Shown here: piece by piece, positions 1 through 5,565 of the stretch
How positions within the stretch are numbered: the stretch's first letter is position 1
How the letters are laid out: every line of letters starts with the position of its first letter
Source: Paenibacillaceae bacterium UBA6304
Lineage (GTDB): Bacteria > Bacillota > Bacilli > Paenibacillales > Paenibacillaceae
Assembly (NCBI GenBank): GCA_002439285.1
Contig: DJTQ01000269.1
Coordinates: 1-15,201, forward strand
DNA: 15,201 nt
Direction of reading: 5' to 3'
Translations under genes and position numbers: made by a program
The notes under the pieces: generated by a model
What the model saw: the letters and a program-made list of their open reading frames with translations, nothing else
Told to the model about the DNA's origin: nothing
Databases searched by the model: none

Positions 1-49
1 TGGTCCGAGGCTCATCATCGACAATCAAAATGGTTTTCGATTTGAACAT
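1..49 (-). CDS. Response regulator, N-terminal fragment (receiver domain, runs off the left edge)
   Basis: Only the first 16 codons are in the window. They read MFKSKTILIVDDEPRT, which is the first beta strand of a CheY-like receiver followed by the acidic DDE pocket that binds Mg2+ and helps phosphorylate the later Asp. The ATG lies 2 bp past the stop of the histidine kinase, and its ribosome site (GAGG, 7 nt upstream) is formed by the last bases of the kinase gene, so the two are co-transcribed and probably translationally coupled. Partners of YesM-type kinases are usually YesN-type regulators with an AraC-type DNA-binding domain. That part lies outside the window, so the output domain is inferred. 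Confidence 0.8.
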   Translation of the reverse strand, partial: MFKSKTILIVDDEPRT

Positions 50-51
50 AG

Positions 52-1815
52 TTAATCCTCTCCCTTATGAATGGGAATCATCAGGCTGACTGCGGTTCCC
101 TCGTTCTCTCCGCTTCTTATCGATAGTCCGGGTTGTTCCCGCTCTGAACCTCCATAGTAAAGCTTCAGCCTTTGCTGTACATTACAAATTCCCATTCCGG
201 ACCCTTTGGAGGAAGGGACTTTGCCGGTATCGAGCGCCGTGACGATGGTGCGGAGCGTTTCTTCATCCATGCCCTTGCCATCATCCTTCACGGTCACGAT
301 CAGATGCGTCTGATCTTCCGAAAGCGAGGTATGAACGGAGACCTCGCCCGGTCCGATCTTACCCTCAACCCCATGCAGAATCGCATTCTCGACCAATGGC
401 TGGATCAACAACTTCGGCATTTGGAGGAAGGCATAATCCGGTGATGACGTGATCGACCAGGTCAACCGCTCGCCCAGCCTCATTTTCATAATCAGGAGAT
501 AGCGTTCAACATGCTCCAGCTCATCTCGCAGCATAACCCATTCCGACTTGTTCGGCCCGGTAATCGTATACCTGAACAAATCGGACATCGCGATCACAAA
601 TTCGGCGAGCTCTTCTTCCTGTTTCTCCTGTAACGACCAATATAACGCTTCCAAAGTATTAAACAGGAAATGCGGATGGATTTGAGCCTGAAGCGCCTTC
701 AGCTCCGTCCGGCTCTGTATGATTTCTTTTTCGTAGACTAGCTCGATCAGTTCGTTCATATGCTCAACCATCTGATTGTACGTATGATTCAACTCGTTGA
801 TTTCAATGGTGGATGAAATTTGCTTCGTCGGCTTCAGTCCTCCTAGCCGTGCACCGCGCATCGTCTTGATCAGCTTGAAAATCGGGCGCGTAATGAGCGT
901 AGACATCAAGAAGGACAACACGATAAACAGCAGCGTGCCAATGCCCGCAGATAGGAGAATCGTCGTGCGAAGCACGGAAATACCGTCCGTTATGGCGCTG
1001 ACCGGCGTTAAGATCAGAAGCGTCCAACCCGTAACTTCCGATTGCTGCTTGACCAGCATAAATTTCTCTTTGCCGATGGTCACGATCGGCTCTGAAGATT
1101 GAATTAGCGTTTTGATAGCTCCGGCCGGAACCCGGTCGTCGGATTTGGTGATCAGGCTATAATTTCGGCCGACAACCAGCATCGTTTCACTCCCGGACTC
1201 CCCGGCCAGCGAGTCGTTGACTTTGAACGCGTCGCGGTCCATCCGGACAAGCAGATATCCGCCTGACATGAACCATTGATCCATCAGGCTGATACTTCGA
1301 ATCGCCAGTAAGGTATTCGGTTCCAGAGGATCAATACCTACCCAGACCATCCGACCTTTGGCCGCTTTGGCCTTCATAATCCAATCGCTGCTGATCTTCT
1401 TGTCTAGAGAGCTGCCATCCAATGGATACAGCCGGCGGTTCTCGCTGCTGTACATCTCGACCGAGGTAATCCCGTCCGCATAGGATTGAACGATCTTTAT
1501 GCTCGCAAGCAATCCCTGCCGCTCGTAAAAGGTCGCTTCCTTACCGTTCTTTTCGTTGAGCAAAAGTTGCTGAACATAGGGATTCGTTGCGACCTGAGTC
1601 GTCAGCGAATCAATCTGGTTAAGCACCGCCTCGAGCCGGCCGTTCGCCTGAATTGCCGTTTGCTGAATATGTTTTTCCGCATTATTTTTCAAAAGCCCGG
1701 AAACCGAGTCAAAAGTGAAGATGCCTACCACGAACAAAATAATGATCATCACAAACAGAAATCCGACCAGCATCTGATTCCTGAGGGTATTCCAACGGCT
1801 AGTCCGAAATTTCAT
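52..1815 (-). CDS. YesM/LytS-type sensor histidine kinase
   Basis: This is a 587-residue membrane sensor kinase that phosphorylates the response regulator starting just downstream. Transmembrane helix 1 is at about residues 16-35, an extracytoplasmic sensor region (Cache-like by length and family habit) at 36-283, helix 2 at about 285-307, and a HAMP linker at about 308-360. The family histidine box IHPHFLFNTL spans 379-388; the phosphorylated residue is probably H382. The ATPase domain shows the N box (PLVENAILHG, 473-482), G1 (DDGKGM, 511-516) and G2 (GSGMGICNVQQRL, 538-550), so the enzyme looks intact. The frame is open for 16 more codons to an ATG at 1863. I chose the ATG at 1815 because it is followed directly by the basic pre-helix segment and has AAAGGCGG upstream, while the 1863 start has no ribosome site. 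In this genus such pairs often control carbohydrate uptake genes, but no target gene is visible here. Confidence 0.93.
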   Translation of the reverse strand: MKFRTSRWNTLRNQMLVGFLFVMIIILFVVGIFTFDSVSGLLKNNAEKHIQQTAIQANGRLEAVLNQIDSLTTQVATNPYVQQLLLNEKNGKEATFYERQGLLASIKIVQSYADGITSVEMYSSENRRLYPLDGSSLDKKISSDWIMKAKAAKGRMVWVGIDPLEPNTLLAIRSISLMDQWFMSGGYLLVRMDRDAFKVNDSLAGESGSETMLVVGRNYSLITKSDDRVPAGAIKTLIQSSEPIVTIGKEKFMLVKQQSEVTGWTLLILTPVSAITDGISVLRTTILLSAGIGTLLFIVLSFLMSTLITRPIFKLIKTMRGARLGGLKPTKQISSTIEINELNHTYNQMVEHMNELIELVYEKEIIQSRTELKALQAQIHPHFLFNTLEALYWSLQEKQEEELAEFVIAMSDLFRYTITGPNKSEWVMLRDELEHVERYLLIMKMRLGERLTWSITSSPDYAFLQMPKLLIQPLVENAILHGVEGKIGPGEVSVHTSLSEDQTHLIVTVKDDGKGMDEETLRTIVTALDTGKVPSSKGSGMGICNVQQRLKLYYGGSEREQPGLSIRSGENEGTAVSLMIPIHKGED

Positions 1816-2034
1816 TGTATCGCAATCCGCCTTTCGTCCAGTTCCACTTGCTGCGCATGGCATTCGAGTTTATCTAATTCTAGAACAGTGGCGGATTCCC
1901 CTTTTTTTTTTTACGCTGATCGACATAAAAATAATCATCTCTCAGGCAGCGGCCTTTAGTCGCTTTTTAAAAGGGATCATGTTATTGTTACGTTTAAATG
2001 AAGCGCTGTCAAGAAGAAGTGGAGGGGGAAGAGA

Positions 2035-2598
2035 ATGACCATTTATATCGCGCTGCTGCGGGGCATTAACGTGGGTGGCAAGAACAAAATTAAAATGGCC
2101 GATTTAAAAACGGAGCTGGAAAAGATCGGACTTGCTAAGGTACACACGTATATCCAAAGCGGCAATGTTCTGTTTGCATCCGACAGGGATGAACCTGCGC
2201 TTCGCCGGGACATTGAGCAGATGATCGAAGCGGTGTTCGGCCTATCGCTGATCGTAGTTCTCCGCACCGCCAGCGAAATCACAACGATCGTAGAAAGCTG
2301 TCCATTTCCTGAAGTAGTGTTAGCGGAGGCCGAAGCCACCTGTGTCGGGGAGAGCCTGCATGTCGCCATGCTTCCGGAACCACCAGCCCAGTCAGGGGTG
2401 GACAAGCTGGATGCGGTAGAACGCGGCGGCGATTTGTACAGCATCGCCGGACGCGATGTCTATTTGCTGTTCAGACATAGCATCCGGGACTCGAAGCTGG
2501 CCACAGGCCTGCCTAAGCTGGGGGTCCAGGCCACGGTCCGAAACTGGAAGACCATGAATAAGCTCGCTGAATTGGCCGAGGGAATGAAGCAAGTTTGA
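2035..2598 (+). CDS. DUF1697 family protein
   Basis: This is a 187-residue soluble protein. Its N-terminus carries the DUF1697 signature: IALLRGINVGGKNKIKM, then the LKTELEKIGL helix, then TYIQSGNVLFAS. Length is normal for the family, which is widespread in bacteria and has no established biochemical role. The C-terminal half has the conserved pattern around YLLFRHSIRDSKL and the RNWKTMNKLAEL ending. The ATG is preceded by a very strong ribosome site (GGAGGGGG, about 6 nt upstream). The gene stands alone on the plus strand, divergent from the kinase. I see no convincing sigma-A promoter in the 170 bp upstream and no strong terminator directly after the stop. No signal peptide or membrane segment is apparent. 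Confidence 0.9.
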   Translation: MTIYIALLRGINVGGKNKIKMADLKTELEKIGLAKVHTYIQSGNVLFASDRDEPALRRDIEQMIEAVFGLSLIVVLRTASEITTIVESCPFPEVVLAEAEATCVGESLHVAMLPEPPAQSGVDKLDAVERGGDLYSIAGRDVYLLFRHSIRDSKLATGLPKLGVQATVRNWKTMNKLAELAEGMKQV

Positions 2599-2667
2599 GC
2601 GGGGCGAGACGTCTTGGTAATGACAAACTTCCATAAACCCCGAAGGATAAAGCTGGTTTCCCTCGCT

Positions 2668-2848
2668 AACGAAACTGACAAACCTTATTTGGGCAAAATT
2701 TGGCACTATTGGAATGTAACGAAATTCAAACACGCTATTGGAGGTGAAATCACACTCCTCAGCCTCATTTTCATCAAATAGCGTGACTCAGGTTCGTTAA
2801 TTTAAATCCATAGCCTAAATCATCCAATTAAGAATACATAGATTCGTT
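2668..2848. repeat. Four-unit inverted repeat cluster I (37-nt units)
   Basis: Two direct units on the plus strand (2668-2704, 2718-2754) face two inverted units on the minus strand (2762-2798, 2812-2848). Each begins AACGAA. The shared body is CACGCTATT, then a TTGA-like step, then GAAAAT; the first and third units match at 26 of 37 positions without gaps by my count. Gaps between units are 13, 7 and 13 nt, and both nested pairs centre on exactly 2758. The inner pair can form a long imperfect hairpin with a short loop, and the outer pair can extend it. The cluster starts 69 nt after the DUF1697 stop, so it may lie in that transcript's 3' region. Confidence 0.8.
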
Positions 2849-2872
2849 ACCGACAAGCTGGTCTTGAAAAAA

Positions 2873-2914
2873 GGGGTGTTCCAAAAGTCATCGTAGATGA
2901 CTGAGGGACATCCC
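2873..2914. repeat. 41-bp hairpin resembling two fused insertion-sequence ends
   Basis: The left arm GGGTGTTCCAAAAGTCATC and the right arm GATGACTGAGGGACATCCC flank a 3-nt loop. The inner AGTCATC/GATGACT stem is perfect and the outer stem is imperfect. A-rich sequence precedes it and CCCTTTCTC follows. The left 29 nt (2874-2902) recur with one difference at 3368-3396, directly upstream of a transposase remnant, so the hairpin reads as a minimal element made of two insertion-sequence ends. It could also work as a weak terminator for the upstream plus-strand gene. Confidence 0.6.
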
Positions 2915-2986
2915 TTTCTCTTGACCAAACTCACTTTCACCATGTCGCTCTCCTCCCTTGGCTCACCAGATCGCTATATGAAGATT

Positions 2987-3169
2987 AACTGGAAAACCTA
3001 CAGTTATTTCGCGCGGTAAGCCAGGTCCGGTCAAACTAACTGGAAATCCTACAGTTAATTTAGACACTTGCAGCGGAATGAGCGGAAAAGGTAAGAATTA
3101 ACTGTAGAAAATACAGCTAATTGTCCAGAATGACTGAATTCACGATAATTAACTGTAGGTAATACAGCT
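2987..3169. repeat. Four-unit inverted repeat cluster II (19-nt palindromic units)
   Basis: The units are at 2987-3005, 3038-3056, 3100-3118 and 3151-3169. The first two read AACTGGAAA(A/T)CCTACAGTT. The last two are in the opposite orientation: AACTGTAGAAAATACAGCT and AACTGTAGGTAATACAGCT. Each unit has AACTG/CAGTT-type dyad ends, and AT-rich flanks (TTA, AATT) extend the similarity. Unit starts are 51, 62 and 51 nt apart, and the nested pairs share one centre at 3078. Spacers (32, 43 and 32 nt) are not similar to each other. The units show no coding potential. Confidence 0.85.
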
Positions 3170-3222
3170 AACTTGCTCCCATCAGACACTCCTATCCATC
3201 CCAGCAGTGAATGCATGAAGTG

Positions 3223-3248
3223 ACTGGTTACTGGTTAGTGGTTACTGG
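3223..3248. repeat. Heptamer tandem repeat, 3.7 copies
   Basis: The unit ACTGGTT is repeated in tandem as ACTGGTT, ACTGGTT, AGTGGTT and ACTGG. It lies 54 nt after cluster II and reuses the ACTGG word found in the cluster II units. No gene overlaps it. It is probably a small slipped-strand repeat. Confidence 0.7.
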
Positions 3249-3367
3249 AAAGTTTGCTTAATGTGCGCCTGTTTCGTGTCCAGTTAGTTATAGTAATTAA
3301 TTCGTGCCCCTTAGCCGGAACGCTCAGGGAGGAATTCCTCTACGGGGCCAAACTTCTTAGAGAGCGA

Positions 3368-3505
3368 GGGTGTTCCAAAAGTCATCGTAGTTGACTTGGT
3401 AAAGTGGAAGTATCGAGCAACCATTCAAAAAGGAGAAGTTTCTTAATATACATTCAATTTACAAAGGAACAACTTGGCTTGCCAATGGACTTGGAAGGAG
3501 ATATT
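3368..3505 (+). mobile_element. Left-end relic of an IS1182-like insertion sequence
   Basis: The segment begins with a 29-nt sequence at 3368-3396 (GGGTGTTCCAAAAGTCATCG, then TAG, T, TGACT) that also occurs at 2874-2902 and is the likely terminal inverted repeat. About 50 nt later come an AAAGGAG ribosome site and the first codons of a transposase. No matching right end or transposase body follows. The remaining sequence runs into the MATE terminator, so the element is a stump left by deletion. Assignment to IS1182 rests on the transposase N-terminus, recalled from family members and not searched. Confidence 0.6.
3446..3505 (+). pseudogene. IS1182-like transposase, N-terminal remnant of about 20 codons
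   Basis: The frame reads IYIQFTKEQLGLPMDLEGDI. From memory, intact IS1182-family transposases of Paenibacillus and Bacillus begin close to MYIQYTMDQLCLPMDLEEDI, so nearly every position corresponds. The expected ATG is ATA here (3446-3448), although AGGAG is still correctly placed 10 nt upstream. After residue 20 the similarity stops: the next codons (RLARTLSELL) do not continue the family sequence. Start loss together with loss of the remaining protein marks it as a dead fragment. Confidence 0.65.
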
Positions 3506-3549
3506 CGCTTGGCGCGCACACTCAGCGAATTACTCTTCCCGGCAAAGAG

Positions 3550-3589
3550 AAGGAGCCAGCCAAGAATAACATCTCTTGGCCGGCTCTTT
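3550..3589 (-). terminator. Rho-independent terminator of the MATE gene
   Basis: A 16-bp stem (arms 3550-3565 and 3574-3589, two imperfect pairs) with an 8-nt loop and a GC-rich core AGCCGGCCAAGA lies 16 bp past the MATE stop. On the minus strand it is followed by the U-rich tail CTCTTT. The other flank has fewer consecutive T residues, so the minus direction is favoured. Confidence 0.75.
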
Positions 3590-3604
3590 GTATACTTCTA
3601 TCTA

Positions 3605-5035
3605 TCAAATCAATTTATGCGCATACCACTTCTTGCCGCGGAAACGCCACAGAAAGAGAGTTCCGCGTACGGCCCATTCGCAGTTCATCGCCAACCAGAC
3701 GCCCAGAATACCGAAGCCCAGCACAATACCGAGAACGTATCCTAAAATGACCCGGAACAGCCACATTGTCATCATCGAAGTGATCGAGGTAAACTTCGAG
3801 TCTCCCGCAGCCCGCAGGGCGGACGGCAGAATAAAGCTGATTGGCCAGAGCGGAATCGCCGCAAGTGTATTGATCAGCAGGACCAGGAAGATGTCGCCCA
3901 CGATTTCGGCAGGCGGTTCGAAAATACCGACGAGCGGCCGGAAAAACGGCATTAGCACGAGTCCGATCACTAGCAATGAGCAGGAGCCCAGCCAGAGCAG
4001 CGATTTGATGAACTTACGGGCATCCGCAACACTCCCGCTGCCGATACATTGTCCGACGATCGTTACGATCGTTAGAGACAGTGCGCTTGCCGGAATCTGA
4101 AACACCATCGCTAGCGAACCTGCGATCGCGTTAGTCGCAATGGCATAAGTTCCCAAGCTAACGATAAATACTTGAGTGAGCAGTTTCCCCCCGTTGAAAA
4201 ACATCTGCTCCGCAGCAAACGGAACGCCGATAAACATGATTTTGCGAAGCATTGACACCGGAAAATGAAACAGATCGCGGATGCGGAGGTGCAGCGTAGC
4301 ATCCATTTTGAACAAATAGAACAAAGCGCAAGCCGCTCCTGCATAACGAGCAATGTTGATGGCGATCGTCATGCCCATAACACCCATATGGAGAAAATTA
4401 ATAAAGACCACGTTCAATACAACATACAACAGATTCATAATGAGCGATAGGGCCAGCGATGCACGAGTTTTGCCGATCCCACGCAAGGCACCGCATACCG
4501 CCTGGACGATCGCAATCCCAAAGTAAGAGAGGCTGCTGCCTATCAGATAAATCCGGGCGCTGTCCAGCACATCGGCCGAAGCCGAACCGAACAGGACATT
4601 GAGCACCGGGTTGTGAAAGGCCATGATCAAAAGCCCGACTACCAAGGCCATCACCGATACGGATGTCACTGAGCTTGCCGAAGCCAGCGATACCATCTTA
4701 TCGTTACGGCTCCCTTTATACTGGGCCACCACGACCGTGCCCCCCGTGGCCACGGCCACAAATACATTGATCAGGAACACATTCAGCGAATCGACCATAT
4801 TCACGGCGCTAACCGCTGAGACGCCCGACGAACTGATCATAGCGGTGTTCAACAAATTCAACCCCACGATGAATGCCTGGTCAATCAATATCGGAATAAA
4901 TAGGGCGATCATTTGCCGGTAATCCATCGATTCCCCGGTAAAGTATTTGTCCAGAAAGCCCCTCATTTGAATACGTAAGCGAAGTTGCTTCAAGCTCATC
5001 ACATTCTTTTCTTTAAAATGGAAAAAACCCTTCAT
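3605..5035 (-). CDS. MATE family multidrug efflux transporter
   Basis: This is a polytopic membrane protein of 476 residues with about twelve hydrophobic segments, the size and layout of MATE (MatE/NorM-like) cation-coupled antiporters that export drugs or metabolites. The first half shows the family pattern MIALFIPILIDQAFIVGLN, then NTAMIS, AVNMVDSLN, and GGTVVVAQYKG at the end of helix 2. The second half repeats the fold from about IGVPFAAEQMFFNGGKLL, with PASALSLTIVTIVGQCIGSG. The start is uncertain: a TTG at 5050, an ATG at 5035 and an ATG at 4999 are all in frame. None has a strong ribosome site (GAGAG 8 nt before 5035; AAAGAAAAG before 4999). I use the longest ATG form; the recognisable domain starts well after all three. 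It is monocistronic, with its own promoter and terminator candidates. The substrate cannot be told from sequence. Confidence 0.93.
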   Translation of the reverse strand: MKGFFHFKEKNVMSLKQLRLRIQMRGFLDKYFTGESMDYRQMIALFIPILIDQAFIVGLNLLNTAMISSSGVSAVSAVNMVDSLNVFLINVFVAVATGGTVVVAQYKGSRNDKMVSLASASSVTSVSVMALVVGLLIMAFHNPVLNVLFGSASADVLDSARIYLIGSSLSYFGIAIVQAVCGALRGIGKTRASLALSLIMNLLYVVLNVVFINFLHMGVMGMTIAINIARYAGAACALFYLFKMDATLHLRIRDLFHFPVSMLRKIMFIGVPFAAEQMFFNGGKLLTQVFIVSLGTYAIATNAIAGSLAMVFQIPASALSLTIVTIVGQCIGSGSVADARKFIKSLLWLGSCSLLVIGLVLMPFFRPLVGIFEPPAEIVGDIFLVLLINTLAAIPLWPISFILPSALRAAGDSKFTSITSMMTMWLFRVILGYVLGIVLGFGILGVWLAMNCEWAVRGTLFLWRFRGKKWYAHKLI

Positions 5036-5125
5036 CTGAAGAGCTCTCAATCAGCGAATCGGTAAATTACGACAAGATCTGAGTATTTCCGGGTCAATTG
5101 CCCAGGATTCAACAATACCTGTTTG

Positions 5126-5154
5126 ACGATATCACTCGTAGCATGTTCTGTCAA
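5126..5154 (-). promoter_or_regulatory. Candidate sigma-A promoter for MATE
   Basis: On the minus strand a perfect -35 box TTGACA (5154-5149) is followed after 17 nt by TATCGT (5131-5126), which matches the -10 consensus at four of six positions. This would start transcription near 5119, about 85 nt before the ATG at 5035. TTGAC (5123-5127) and GTCAA (5150-5154) form an inverted repeat across the promoter, which could be an operator, but short dyads arise by chance. Confidence 0.4.
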
Positions 5155-5224
5155 TGAAAGTGGTCGCTCTAGTTGCACGGTCCTGGGCTCCATCCAATTG
5201 GCCTCTCAATGATCATTAAACGCC

Positions 5225-5250
5225 AAAAAGACCGCCTAAGCGGTCTTTTT
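5225..5250. terminator. Perfect bidirectional rho-independent terminator
   Basis: The arms AAAAAGACCGC (5225-5235) and GCGGTCTTTTT (5240-5250) are perfectly complementary around a CTAA loop and give a U-tract on either strand. It most likely ends the large minus-strand operon whose last stop is at 5566, which leaves a 3' untranslated region of over 300 nt that includes repeat cluster III. Confidence 0.9.
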
Positions 5251-5308
5251 GAGCACGGGAAAACTTTGGTGAGGGACGACTACAGAGATGGATTCCTACT
5301 CTGTGCAC

Positions 5309-5505
5309 AATAGCGGACTTTTTGGGCCTTATTTCCCTAAATTTAAGCTTGAACTAGAAAATAGGGCCCCAAAAGGGCCCTATTTATCTAAATCACACTA
5401 GTTTTGACACTTTTGGCGCTACATCTGAAAAATAAGACCCTGAAAGTCCCCTATTTTCCCTTAATGCTGATAATCACGCAAATAGCGCCCCAAAAGTCCC
5501 CTATT
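5309..5505. repeat. Four-unit palindrome cluster III (26-nt units)
   Basis: The units are at 5309-5334, 5359-5384, 5430-5455 and 5480-5505. In the forward direction they share AAATA at one end, a CCCCAAAAGTCC-like core and CCCTATT at the other. The first unit is inverted (GGACTTTTTGGGCC core). The second is almost perfectly palindromic: AAATAGGGCCC at 5359-5369 and GGGCCCTATTT at 5375-5385 around CAAAA. Units two and four differ at 3 of 26 positions. Starts are 50, 71 and 50 nt apart, and both nested pairs centre on 5407. The cluster lies 60 nt beyond the stop of the operon's last gene and before the terminator, so it is probably transcribed as 3' UTR. Confidence 0.85.
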
Positions 5506-5565
5506 ACTCATTCGGTCGATCCTAACCTCTTTATATCTAACAGTAGTCGCCTTGTGGCAATCATT

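Larger units (their letters stand above)
2599..3604. other. Gene-poor interval with repeats and an IS relic
   Basis: About 1 kb without a credible intact gene separates DUF1697 from the convergent MATE gene. From left to right it holds a four-unit repeat cluster (2668-2848), a 41-bp hairpin (2874-2914), a second four-unit cluster (2987-3169), a heptamer tandem repeat (3223-3248), a decayed IS1182-like end (3368-3505) and the MATE terminator (3550-3589). The open frames across 3404-4100 do not look like genes beyond the transposase fragment described separately. Confidence 0.8.
5051..5565. other. Intergenic region between the large operon and MATE
   Basis: This gene-poor region lies downstream of the large minus-strand operon and upstream of the MATE gene on the same strand. 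It holds a candidate MATE promoter (5126-5154), a perfect bidirectional terminator (5225-5250) and a four-unit palindrome cluster (5309-5505). A 48-codon frame at 5047-5193 is discussed in the findings. I see no other gene. Confidence 0.75.

Noticed and set aside
1816..1863. N-terminal extension of the histidine kinase from an upstream ATG at 1863
   Set aside because: There is no ribosome site before 1863, and the extra 16 residues (MPCAASGTGRKADCDT) do not look like a kinase N-terminus. The ATG at 1815 sits at the usual distance before helix 1.
1902..1912. Run of 11 T upstream of the kinase gene as a phase-variable tract
   Set aside because: It lies outside coding sequence and is not placed in the spacer of a recognisable promoter, so there is no mechanism I can support.
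1950..1971. GCGGCCTTTAGTCGC followed by a T run as a terminator
   Set aside because: Only three base pairs close the loop, and no plus-strand gene ends just before it.
2987..3169. CRISPR-like array (19-nt repeats with 32-nt spacers)
   Set aside because: Only four units, two of them inverted; spacer lengths are unequal (32, 43, 32), the units are palindromic and degenerate, and no cas gene is present.
3404..3745. A 113-codon plus-strand protein
   Set aside because: Only its codons for the transposase N-terminus (3446-3505) are meaningful; the rest crosses the MATE terminator and the antisense of the MATE C-terminus.
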